Of a stretch of 64,000 nt of DNA, positions 33,972 to 42,489 are shown piece after piece. The stretch spans positions 1,612,001 to 1,676,000 of the forward strand of contig CALODT010000001.1 of the NCBI GenBank assembly GCA_942492205.1, written 5' to 3'. The DNA comes from UBA1847 sp942492205 (GTDB lineage: Bacteria > Pseudomonadota > Gammaproteobacteria > Steroidobacterales > Woeseiaceae). Made by a program: the position numbers and the translations under genes. The number at the start of each line of letters is the position of its first letter. Position 1 is the stretch's first letter. The notes beneath the pieces are model-generated. The model saw nothing but the letters and a program-made list of their open reading frames with translations. It had not been told where the DNA came from and did no database searches.

Positions 33972-36350
33972 ATGAAGATTGCAGAATCCTGGCTGCGTGA
34001 ATGGGTGAACCCGGACCTCGATACCGCGGCGCTCGGTCATCAGTTGACGATGCTGGGGCACGAAGTTGACGGCATCATCCTCGAGGGTGAGGGTATCGCC
34101 AATGTCGTAATAGCCGAGGTTCTCGAGTGCGCCAGGCATCCTGATGCTGACCGGCTCAGCGTCTGCAAGGTTTCGGACGGCGCCGGTAAGCCTGTGGATG
34201 TTGTCTGCGGCGCCCCGAATGTCCGGAAAGGGATGAAGAGCCCCCTCGCAAAACCGGGTGTCAAGCTTCCGAACGGCCTCAAACTCCGCAAGTCCAAGAT
34301 TCGAGGTGTCGTTTCGAACGGCATGCTGTGTTCAGCGACAGAGCTTGGGCTGGGCGAAGATTCCGACGGTATTATCGAGTTGCCGGCCGACGCGCCGGTC
34401 GGCTCCAGCCTTGTGGACTACCTGGCGCTTCCGGATGCCGTTTTCGACCTGGATCTGACACCGAACCGTGGTGACTGTTTCAGCGTTCTGGGTATTGCGC
34501 GCGATGTTTCCGCGCTGACGGGTGCCCCGCTGAGGCCGGCCGAGCTTGAGGCCGCCCCTGCGACGATTAGAGACGTGCAGCAGGTCGAACTGGTGGAACC
34601 TGCAGGCTGTCCGCGGTTTGCCGGGCGGCTGATCCGCGGTATCAGAACCGACGGCCAGTCTCCGGTATGGATGACCGAGCGACTTCGTCGAGCGGGGCTG
34701 CGCGCCATTTCACCGGTCGTCGATATCACGAACTACGTGATGCTCGAATTGGGGCAGCCGCTGCACGCCTATGATGGCGAACGGCTGGCGGGTGCTATTC
34801 GGCCGCGACTCGCAAAGGCAGGCGAACGAGTGACGTTGCTGGACGGTAAAGAGGTTGCGCTCAACACGGATACGTTGATTATCACCGATGACAGCGGGCC
34901 GATCGGTATTGCCGGGATTATGGGCGGCTTGAGCACGGCGGTGACTGGCGCTACCACCGACGTTTTCTTCGAAGCGGCGTTCTGGCCGCCCGATTTCATG
35001 GCCGGCCGCGCCCGCGCGTACGGCATGCACACCGACGCCTCGTTGCGATTCGAGCGCGGGGTTGACCCGGAAGGGCAGGCGCGTGCGATCGAGCGGGCAA
35101 CTGAGTTATTGCTCGGCATTTCCGGTGGCAAGGCCGGACCGCTGGTGGTCGAGACGGCTGCCGAGCACTTGCCCCGTCGCAAGCCGATCTTGCTGCGCAC
35201 GGACAGGCTGGCCCGATTACTCGGCCTCGACATCGCCGGCGAAACCGTGGCGAAAATTCTGCGCGGGCTGGAACTCGATGTCGAGCGTGTTGACGGTGGT
35301 TGGCAGGTAACGCCACCCAGTCATCGATTCGATATTTCGATCGAAGCCGACCTCATCGAGGAGGTGGCTCGAATTCACGGTTACGAGAGTATTCCTGAAA
35401 CCACCGCGTTTGTGCAGGCGCCGCTTAAGCCCGTGACCGAGACGCACGTCAAACTCGAACGTGCAACCGAGTTACTGATCGCGCGGGACTACCAGGAAGT
35501 GGTTACCTATAGCTTCATCGACGCGGAAGCGAACCTCGCATTCACCGGCGTCGATTCTGAACTGGTATTAAGCAACCCGATTTCGTCAGAAATGTCCGTC
35601 ATGCGCGGTTCATTGTGGCCTGGCATGGTCGCCGCCGCCGCGGCAAACATCGCGCGTCAGCAGGACAGAGTGCGAATTTTCGAGGCGAGTAAGTCGTTTC
35701 ATGGCAGCGTCGGGAAGCACACGGAAGTCGTTCGAATCGCCGGACTCGTCTCGGGTTCGATTGCGCCGGAGCAATGGGGTGCCAAGCCAGAGAACGCGGA
35801 CTTCTTTGACATAAAGGCCGATGTCGAAGCCTTGCTGGGGCTCGCGGCCGAAACCAGCGAAATTCGTTTCGTGCCTGTCACCCATGTCGCATTGCAGCCG
35901 GGTCAGGCCGCGGAAATTCGACGCGGAGACGCAGCAATAGGCGTAGTCGGGAAATTGCACCCGAACCTCGCCAAACGTTTCGATCTGAAGAAGCCAAGCT
36001 ACCTGTTTGAACTCGATGCCGAGAAAACGCTAGCCACCAAGGTGCCCTCTGTCGGAGTGATTTCCCGGTTCCCCGCGATACGCCGCGACCTCGCCGTGAT
36101 CGTTGACGACGCGGTATCGGCCGATGACTTGCTGGACACTGTTTGGTCAGCCGATCCAAAGCTGATCAAAGATGTCAGGATTTTTGACATTTACACCGGT
36201 CCGGGGATAGAAGCTGGGCGAAAAAGCATTGCAATAGGCTTGATTTTACAGGAAACATCGCGCACCCTTACTGACGATGATGCAGACGTCGTGATGGCCG
36301 CGACGCTCAGCAAATTGAAAGACAAATTCGCTGCTGACCTGAGAGACTGA
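33972..36350 (+). CDS. pheT: Phenylalanyl-tRNA synthetase beta subunit
   Basis: A 792-residue subunit. It carries an N-terminal tRNA-binding EMAP-like domain (about 40-150), the B3/B4 editing domain (about 210-370), B5 (about 400-475), a synthetase-core-like domain and the C-terminal FDX-ACB anticodon-binding domain (about 695-790). It starts six bases after pheS and ends four bases before ihfA. Confidence 0.96.
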   Translation: MKIAESWLREWVNPDLDTAALGHQLTMLGHEVDGIILEGEGIANVVIAEVLECARHPDADRLSVCKVSDGAGKPVDVVCGAPNVRKGMKSPLAKPGVKLPNGLKLRKSKIRGVVSNGMLCSATELGLGEDSDGIIELPADAPVGSSLVDYLALPDAVFDLDLTPNRGDCFSVLGIARDVSALTGAPLRPAELEAAPATIRDVQQVELVEPAGCPRFAGRLIRGIRTDGQSPVWMTERLRRAGLRAISPVVDITNYVMLELGQPLHAYDGERLAGAIRPRLAKAGERVTLLDGKEVALNTDTLIITDDSGPIGIAGIMGGLSTAVTGATTDVFFEAAFWPPDFMAGRARAYGMHTDASLRFERGVDPEGQARAIERATELLLGISGGKAGPLVVETAAEHLPRRKPILLRTDRLARLLGLDIAGETVAKILRGLELDVERVDGGWQVTPPSHRFDISIEADLIEEVARIHGYESIPETTAFVQAPLKPVTETHVKLERATELLIARDYQEVVTYSFIDAEANLAFTGVDSELVLSNPISSEMSVMRGSLWPGMVAAAAANIARQQDRVRIFEASKSFHGSVGKHTEVVRIAGLVSGSIAPEQWGAKPENADFFDIKADVEALLGLAAETSEIRFVPVTHVALQPGQAAEIRRGDAAIGVVGKLHPNLAKRFDLKKPSYLFELDAEKTLATKVPSVGVISRFPAIRRDLAVIVDDAVSADDLLDTVWSADPKLIKDVRIFDIYTGPGIEAGRKSIAIGLILQETSRTLTDDDADVVMAATLSKLKDKFAADLRD

Positions 36351-36354
36351 ACCC

Positions 36355-36654
36355 ATGGCACTGACAAAAGCAGAAATGGCAGAGTCGCTGTTCAACGAGT
36401 TGGGTCTCAACAAACGCGAAGCGCGTGAACTTGTCGATATGTATTTTGAAGAGCTGCGTGCATCACTTGCAGTTGGGGAGCAGGTCAAACTTTCCGGGTT
36501 CGGAAATTTTGATCTTCGGGATAAAAAAGAACGTCCAGGCAGAAACCCGAAAACCGGAGAGGAAATTCCAATTTGCGCGCGTCGCGTGGTGACCTTCCGG
36601 CCAGGACAAAAACTAAAGGCCCGAGTAGAGGCATATGCTGGAACCGGGGAATAA
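36355..36654 (+). CDS. ihfA: Integration host factor subunit alpha
   Basis: A 99-residue HU/IHF-family protein with the characteristic LFNELGLNKREARELVDMYF and the arm region KERPGRNPKTGEEIPI. It is the partner of IhfB encoded 14 kb upstream. The location directly after pheT is conserved in gammaproteobacteria. The end overlaps the MerR-like gene by 20 bases. Confidence 0.96.
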   Translation: MALTKAEMAESLFNELGLNKREARELVDMYFEELRASLAVGEQVKLSGFGNFDLRDKKERPGRNPKTGEEIPICARRVVTFRPGQKLKARVEAYAGTGE

Positions 36655-36991
36655 CGACGAACTTCCTCCCATACCTGGTAAGCGCTATTTCACGATAGGT
36701 GAAGTGAGTGATCTTTGTGCGGTGAAGCCGCACGTACTGAGGTATTGGGAGCAGGAGTTTCCACAACTCAAACCCGTCAAACGACGTGGTAATCGCCGCT
36801 ATTATCAGCGCCAGGACGTGCTGATTATTCGTCAAATCCGCGGCCTGTTGTACGAAGAGGGCTTCACGATCGGTGGCGCGAGACAGCGGCTCACTGGCGA
36901 CGATGCGAAGACGGATGTCTCTCAAAGTCAACAAATAATCAAGCAGATACGAATGGAACTTGAACAAGTTCTTAAGTTGCTGCGACGCTGA
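36635..36991 (+). CDS. MerR-family transcriptional regulator
   Basis: A 118-residue regulator with an N-terminal winged helix-turn-helix (YFTIGEVSDLCAVKPHVLRYWEQEF) and a short dimerisation helix; there is no obvious ligand domain or metal-binding Cys. The same short MerR protein follows ihfA in Pseudomonas and others, next to tRNA-Pro, but its regulon is not known to me. It overlaps ihfA and is probably co-transcribed. Confidence 0.9.
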   Translation: MLEPGNNDELPPIPGKRYFTIGEVSDLCAVKPHVLRYWEQEFPQLKPVKRRGNRRYYQRQDVLIIRQIRGLLYEEGFTIGGARQRLTGDDAKTDVSQSQQIIKQIRMELEQVLKLLRR

Positions 36992-37076
36992 ATTCTAGCC
37001 TTCCCTCAAACGTCAGCGGCACGTATCATTGCCGCCCTGCAGACGTGAGCCTTCAGCTACACATTTGCAAGCCGGT

Positions 37077-37314
<238 letters not shown>

Positions 37315-37586
37315 TCGAGATGGCAATCGGGCTTCGGCCAATCCGCTCAATCTGCCGGGAACATCAGTGGCAACAGGTCAGCCAGCACAGTTGCCATGTA
37401 CGCGACTTCGACGGGTTTGCACTGACCGCCTACGTCACTTGGTGAATTCCGCTGTTGTTGCGGCTTTACGGACGGTCAATTTACGTCAGTCGTGAAGCTA
37501 TAGAGCGTGATCGACGCCGCTTTTGACGTAGCGTAAGCGCTGCTCCGTGCTGATGCAGGCAAGGGGCCCTTTCAGCGTAACGTCCG
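37315..37586. other. Non-coding stretch between tRNA-Pro repeat and EncFtn-like gene
   Basis: About 270 bp in which I see no credible gene, RNA or repeat. Open frames across it are short, overlap the tRNA or lack ribosome sites. It lies downstream of the minus-strand ferritin-like gene. Confidence 0.6.
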
Positions 37587-37874
37587 TTAGTCGTGTGTCA
37601 ACGGCTTTTCAGTGAAAAGGAAGTCCTTTAGTTCCTTGTCAAACGTCGGGTCCTGGCGTCGAATCCACTCGAGCACCATTGCGGCGTGTTCTTTTTCCTC
37701 GTCACGGTTGTGAGCGAGGATGCCTCTGAGTTCTTCATCCTTGCAGGCATCAACTCGCTGGTTGTACCAGTCGACCGCTTCGAGTTCCTCCATCAGCGAA
37801 ACGATCGCTCTGTGCATGTCTCGCGTTTCAGCGCTGAGCTCTTCAATGGGTTCGTGATAGCCTTCGTTGGCCAT
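37587..37874 (-). CDS. Encapsulated-ferritin-like (EncFtn) protein without targeting tail
   Basis: A 95-residue two-helix protein very like the EncFtn of Rhodospirillum rubrum (RAIVSLMEELEAVDWYNQR and AHNRDEEKEHAAMVLEW). The ferroxidase residues are all present at equivalent positions: Glu30, Glu32, Trp36, Tyr37, Glu60 and His63. EncFtn assembles as a ring and oxidises iron, normally inside an encapsulin shell. This protein ends at FTEKPLTHD, without the C-terminal tail that docks cargo to encapsulin, and no shell gene is near. AGGAGA precedes the ATG. It starts 13 bp after the TspO-like gene and is probably co-transcribed with it. Confidence 0.9.
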   Translation of the reverse strand: MANEGYHEPIEELSAETRDMHRAIVSLMEELEAVDWYNQRVDACKDEELRGILAHNRDEEKEHAAMVLEWIRRQDPTFDKELKDFLFTEKPLTHD

Positions 37875-37887
37875 TGCTGTCTCCTGT

Positions 37888-38652
37888 TTAACTGCGTAAC
37901 GAATAAAGGCGCGAAGCGCCTTCAGCTGCGGCCAGCAGTAAGGACAATAATGCCAAACTGGTGGCTGCTCCTGACACTGCGGGAGTGGCGGACTGCATTA
38001 CGGAAATCCCGTACGCCCCCCAGGCGACGACCAGCACGAATATCGGGTCGCGATAACGAAGCACAACAGTCGCGCCAATTGCCCCTGCAAGCGCCAGTTT
38101 CAGTAATGTCCAACTGGTTGCGGTCAAGCCGATATTGTCCCAACCGTTGCCGGTCTGCGCCGCACTGAAGTTCGCAATAGTCGCGAGGGTGATCCAGCCG
38201 ATATACAGACTGAACGGCAGGTGCAACGCGAGATGCTGGCTTATTGGTGCGCCATCGAGTTCCTGCAGCAAGGAACGATAGATTAATGCCAGAGTGACGA
38301 GCATCACGAGCATGACGAGCACAGACAGGTTCAGCAGATCGTAGTGCCACAAAAACAGCCAGATGGCGTTGGCGGCGCAGTTCACCTTAAAGAGCGCACT
38401 AACCCGGGCAATTGCAGCATTGCCGCGCTGCGACGGCAGCGCCTGGTAGATGACGAACGCCAGCAGCGCGAGGTAGATGATGCCCCAGATCGAGAATGTA
38501 AATCCTGCTGGCGTGAACAGTGACGGATATTTCGCCGAGATTTCGGCCATCGACTGGCCGTTTATCGGCAGGGCATTGGATAAGTAGTTGACGATTATGA
38601 CGATGGAAAAAGCAACGATATTGCCGCCCCAGTCCGAAAACTGTCTTTGCAT
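37888..38652 (-). CDS. TspO/MBR-related (tryptophan-rich sensory) membrane protein
   Basis: A 254-residue membrane protein with six or seven helices. The segment LFTPAGFTFSIWGIIYLALLAFVIYQ is the hallmark of the longer TspO-like family, and later segments (FLWHYD, LPFSLYIGWIT) fit as well. TspO proteins bind tetrapyrroles; the role of the longer relatives is unclear. It lies 19 bp after the cyclase-like gene and 13 bp before the ferritin-like gene. AAGG precedes the ATG. Confidence 0.85.
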   Translation of the reverse strand: MQRQFSDWGGNIVAFSIVIIVNYLSNALPINGQSMAEISAKYPSLFTPAGFTFSIWGIIYLALLAFVIYQALPSQRGNAAIARVSALFKVNCAANAIWLFLWHYDLLNLSVLVMLVMLVTLALIYRSLLQELDGAPISQHLALHLPFSLYIGWITLATIANFSAAQTGNGWDNIGLTATSWTLLKLALAGAIGATVVLRYRDPIFVLVVAWGAYGISVMQSATPAVSGAATSLALLSLLLAAAEGASRLYSLRS

Positions 38653-38671
38653 GAAAGGGCCTTGTTGGTTC

Positions 38672-39910
38672 CTAGAGGGTGGAAACTGTGGGTAGCTTTT
38701 TGTCCTGGATTCCGAGCAGAATCGGCTTGGCTGTTTCGCGATAGATATTCACCTTGGCGTTGAACGCCACACGCGATAGCCCGTGCTTGTCCTTTATGGT
38801 CAAGCGACGAATATTGAACCGGCCGTCGCCGATGTTCTCGCCCGTCAGATAGCATTTGATCGCCGTTACCCGCTCGCCGGAGAGTTCCATACCGCTGAGC
38901 TGCGAGAGGTTGCCCTGTGCTCGCTGCAGAAAGGTGACAGCGTCAATATTGGGGTCGATATAACTTTCGTCGTTTATCGCGTTTTCCTCAATATCTGCCA
39001 TGAAATCGCCAACCAGTATCTGGCCGGGCAGAGCACCGTCAATCATGCGTGCCAACTCAATGGTTACATCGCCGACGATGAAATCGTGCATCGTCGGGTT
39101 TAGCCCCTCGGCCTGGTGGAACTCATAGCAACTGCCGACATGGAAGCAGGCTCGCAAGCGTGGTACCGCCTTCGAGCGGGATTTGCTTCGAGCGATGGCG
39201 TTGTCGGCCAATACGATGTGCATAAGGTGGTAGAGATTAACGCTGGCTTCCAGACCGTCGTCGCGATTCCAGATATAGAATCCATCGCCGCTGGAGGATC
39301 GTGCGAAGTTCAGGTTGACATCCTGTTCCAGCATCTTGGCATGCGCAGAATTCAGCGAGTACGACAGGCTGTTCAGCTGCGTCATTTGCTCGAACGGGGT
39401 CAGCAGGCTGAAACCTACGATATCGAACAGCGTGACAGCGCGGCTCGCGACATAGTTGATGCCGTAACGCTGGATCATCTTCTCGATGATGTGGGTTTCG
39501 ACGCGGCTGCCCGTGAGAGGTTGGCGCAGCTCGAGGTGGATGGGTTCGACTTCCAGCAGACGCGCGACTTTCTGCATCTGCGTATACGAAAGTCGACGCT
39601 CGCCGGAAATGAGCTCGGTGATGAAACGGGGAGATAGCCGGGGTGGCAGGCCATTAGGCTGCGGCGAGGTGTATTCCGCGACCGCATAGTGCGGCACGAC
39701 AAGGATGTATACGCCGTCATCCACCGGCGACCAACTCAGGATGTTGTTTTGGCCGAGCGACCAATGGCTGTGCAGGCACTTTTCAAGGTGCACAAGGTTG
39801 CTACGCTGTCGCAGGCCCATCTGCTGGGCGAGCCCGGCCAACTGGTCGAGGTAGGGCGAATAGTCGGCTATTCGCCGAATCCCCGATTGCGACACATTCT
39901 CTAGGTCCAT
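38672..39910 (-). CDS. HTH-domain protein with class III nucleotidyl-cyclase-like domain
   Basis: A 412-residue protein. Residues about 92-123 (LSPRFITELISGERRLSYT...) look like an XRE-type helix-turn-helix. Residues about 155-345 resemble a class III adenylate/guanylate cyclase: the first metal Asp is in LFDIVGFS (Asp163), the second in SSSGDGF (Asp209), and IVGDVTIELARM keeps the Arg but seems to lack the Asn that stabilises the transition state. Activity is therefore uncertain. No signal peptide or membrane helix is seen. The ATG at 39910 is preferred; a TTG at 39997 would add 29 residues. It heads a minus-strand unit with TspO-like and EncFtn-like genes. Confidence 0.75.
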   Translation of the reverse strand: MDLENVSQSGIRRIADYSPYLDQLAGLAQQMGLRQRSNLVHLEKCLHSHWSLGQNNILSWSPVDDGVYILVVPHYAVAEYTSPQPNGLPPRLSPRFITELISGERRLSYTQMQKVARLLEVEPIHLELRQPLTGSRVETHIIEKMIQRYGINYVASRAVTLFDIVGFSLLTPFEQMTQLNSLSYSLNSAHAKMLEQDVNLNFARSSSGDGFYIWNRDDGLEASVNLYHLMHIVLADNAIARSKSRSKAVPRLRACFHVGSCYEFHQAEGLNPTMHDFIVGDVTIELARMIDGALPGQILVGDFMADIEENAINDESYIDPNIDAVTFLQRAQGNLSQLSGMELSGERVTAIKCYLTGENIGDGRFNIRRLTIKDKHGLSRVAFNAKVNIYRETAKPILLGIQDKKLPTVSTL

Positions 39911-40075
39911 GGCTTTGCCCGCAGCGACTTTCTCGAACCGGTATTCTCTGACACAGTCCGTCCTGACCAAACTAATCAACTCTGGTATACAGCGCAAGTA
40001 TTATCAAGAAGTTGCCGTATCTATTTTATATTGCAGACAATACTCTTCAACGCATTTCTGGTGATTTGACATAAC

Positions 40076-41059
40076 ATGAACTCAGCCGGACCCGACATCG
40101 CCGACATCGGCGCGCTACGCGATCGACTTCGAAACCAGACGACGCAGACGCCGGTTGTTCGTTGCGCTGCAATCGAGGCGCAAATGCCCGAGGGAACCCG
40201 GGTAGTAGCCAAGCTCGAATTCCTGCAGCGTACCGGTACGTTCAAGGCTCGCGGCGCGTTGGCGACCCTTTACAGTCTCTCGCCGGAACAGCTGGCTGCG
40301 GGGGTTACAGCCGTAAGTGCCGGCAACCACGCGATTGCCACCGCGTATGCAGCGCAGGCGCTCGGTGCGTCCGCAAAGGTCGTGATGTTGCGCGCGGCCA
40401 ACCCATCTCGTGTCGAGGCCTGCCGCGCCTACGGCGCCGACGTGGTGCTGGCCGACGATGTGCACCAGGCATTTGAATTGGCGGAGGCGATTCAGAACGA
40501 GGAGGGTCGCTACTTCGTGCACCCTTTCGAGGGGCCCGCCGTGGCAACAGGCACCGGTATCGTTGGTCTCGAGATCTGCGAACAATGCGCAGAGTTTGAC
40601 ACAGTCATCGTGCCGGTCGGGGGCGGCGGTCTTATCGGCGGCATCGCCAATGCCGTGAAACGCCTGCGCCCGTCCTGCGAGGTAATCGGCGTAGAGCCAG
40701 AGGGGGCGGATACGATGCATCGCAGCCTCGCGGCCGGTGAGCCGGTAGAGATTGACGCGGTACGAACGATTGCGGATAGCCTCGGAGCGCCATTCGCGCT
40801 GCCATACTCCTTTGGTTTGTGCCAGATGCACGTAGATCGGCTTGCCATGGTTGATGACATGCAATTGCAGAGGGCGATGGGCTTCCTGTTTCGCGAAATG
40901 AAAATCGCGGTTGAGCCGGCCTGCGCCGCCAGTACGGCTGCGTTGCTGGGGCCCTTGCGTGAAGAGCTGGCCGGTAAAACTGTCGTTCTTGTAATGTGCG
41001 GCAGCAATATCGACTGGGCGACTTTCGAAGAACAGGCGATTTTCGATGACGCTGGCTGA
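40076..41059 (+). CDS. PLP-dependent threonine/serine dehydratase family enzyme
   Basis: A 327-residue fold-type II PLP enzyme. The PLP lysine is in TGTFKARGA (the family usually has Ser before Phe), the phosphate-binding loop in VPVGGGGLIGG, and the ring-contact Ser in CGSN. It could be a catabolic threonine dehydratase, serine racemase or a related ammonia-lyase; it lacks the C-terminal regulatory domain of IlvA. It overlaps the FAD oxidase gene by 14 bases, so both probably act in one amino- or hydroxy-acid pathway. Confidence 0.87.
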   Translation: MNSAGPDIADIGALRDRLRNQTTQTPVVRCAAIEAQMPEGTRVVAKLEFLQRTGTFKARGALATLYSLSPEQLAAGVTAVSAGNHAIATAYAAQALGASAKVVMLRAANPSRVEACRAYGADVVLADDVHQAFELAEAIQNEEGRYFVHPFEGPAVATGTGIVGLEICEQCAEFDTVIVPVGGGGLIGGIANAVKRLRPSCEVIGVEPEGADTMHRSLAAGEPVEIDAVRTIADSLGAPFALPYSFGLCQMHVDRLAMVDDMQLQRAMGFLFREMKIAVEPACAASTAALLGPLREELAGKTVVLVMCGSNIDWATFEEQAIFDDAG

Positions 41060-42437
41060 GCGGCTCAAGCAAATTGTGGGTCCCGGCGGCTGGAAAAGCG
41101 AAGCTGCTGATCTCGAGCCGCACCTGGTGGATTGGCGAGGTGCGTATACCGGTAAGACGCCGATTCTGATCGCGCCGCGCAATACGGAAGAGGTATCGCA
41201 GGTCGTTCGAGCTTGTGCGGCGGCAGGCACGGCCATTGTGCCGCAAGGCGGCAATACCAGCCTTTGCGGCGGCTCGATACCGGATGAGACGGGACAGCAG
41301 GTGCTGCTATCGCTGTCTCGAATGAACCGGATTATCAGTGTGGATCCCTTCAACTTCTCGATGCAGGTTGAGGCTGGTTGCGTACTCGCTAACATCCAGG
41401 AAGCCGCAATTGCCGTCGATCGAATTTTTCCGTTGAGCCTCGGCGCCGAAGGCACCTGCCAGATAGGCGGCAACCTAGCCACCAATGCAGGCGGCGTCAA
41501 TGTCATCCGCTATGGAACGGCCAGGTCGCTGGTCCTTGGACTCGAAGTCGTGCTAGCCGATGGTTCCGTGCTGAACAGCATGCGCGCCCTGCAGAAGGAC
41601 ACCGCCGGCTACGATCTCAAGCAACTGTTTGTCGGCAGCGAGGGGACGCTGGGTATCATTACAGCGGCTACGCTGCGTTTGTTTCCAGATCCCGGCGACC
41701 TGTCGACGGCGCTGGTCGCAGTGGCGCGGAGCGGCGATGCAGTCCGTTTGCTGGCCGGTCTGAGAAGCAGGCTGGGCGATCGAATCGAAGCCTTCGAGCT
41801 GGTATCCGGGCGGGTCTTCGAGCTGGTAGCGGCACACATTCCGGATTCCAGGCTGCCGTTTGACGACACATACCCATGGTTCGTCCTTATCGATGCTGCG
41901 ACGAACGCCAATTCGACTGAATTCGAAGATGCGCTCGCGGCCGCCGCGGACGAATCGCTGCTGCTCGATGCGGTCATTGCGAAGAGTGCTGCAGAGGCAC
42001 AGAGCCTGTGGCGATTGCGTCATTCGATAGCCGAGGCGGAGCGGCAGGCCGGCAAGGCGCTGAAGCACGACATTTCCCTGCCCATTTCCCGGATGCAGGA
42101 GTTCCTGGTTCGCGGAGAGGCGCTGCTCGCGGAGCTAGTGCCCGACGCGCAGCTGCTGGTATTCGGTCACGTCGGCGACGGCAACCTGCACTATAACGTT
42201 GCATTGCCGGCGTCCCTGAGTCCGAGTGCGTGGGTCGCGGCAGGGCAGCGCATTACCGCCGCGATTTACGAGCTGGTTGCCGAACTCGACGGCAGCTTCG
42301 CCGCTGAGCACGGGGTCGGGCGCCTCAAAAGAGACGAACTGGCGCGGTATCGAGGTGGCGCCGAAATTGGCCTCATGAGGACCCTGAAAAAGACGCTGGA
42401 CCCGCAGAATATTCTGAACCCCGGTAAGGTAATTTGA
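41046..42437 (+). CDS. FAD-linked oxidase (D-lactate / D-2-hydroxyglutarate dehydrogenase family)
   Basis: A 463-residue flavoprotein of the GlcD/VAO type. The FAD domain shows IVPQGGNTSLCGGS and GGNLATNAGGVNVIRYG. The C-terminal domain has the metal-binding GHVGDGNLHYNV and the terminal AEHGVGRLKRDEL. It should oxidise a D-2-hydroxy acid, passing electrons to a quinone or ETF. It is translationally coupled to the PLP enzyme upstream. The substrate cannot be told from sequence. Confidence 0.88.
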   Translation: MTLAERLKQIVGPGGWKSEAADLEPHLVDWRGAYTGKTPILIAPRNTEEVSQVVRACAAAGTAIVPQGGNTSLCGGSIPDETGQQVLLSLSRMNRIISVDPFNFSMQVEAGCVLANIQEAAIAVDRIFPLSLGAEGTCQIGGNLATNAGGVNVIRYGTARSLVLGLEVVLADGSVLNSMRALQKDTAGYDLKQLFVGSEGTLGIITAATLRLFPDPGDLSTALVAVARSGDAVRLLAGLRSRLGDRIEAFELVSGRVFELVAAHIPDSRLPFDDTYPWFVLIDAATNANSTEFEDALAAAADESLLLDAVIAKSAAEAQSLWRLRHSIAEAERQAGKALKHDISLPISRMQEFLVRGEALLAELVPDAQLLVFGHVGDGNLHYNVALPASLSPSAWVAAGQRITAAIYELVAELDGSFAAEHGVGRLKRDELARYRGGAEIGLMRTLKKTLDPQNILNPGKVI

Positions 42438-42489
42438 CGACCAGTTCCGGTTCCTGGAGCGACGCAGGACGTAAACTGGCTAGCTAATT

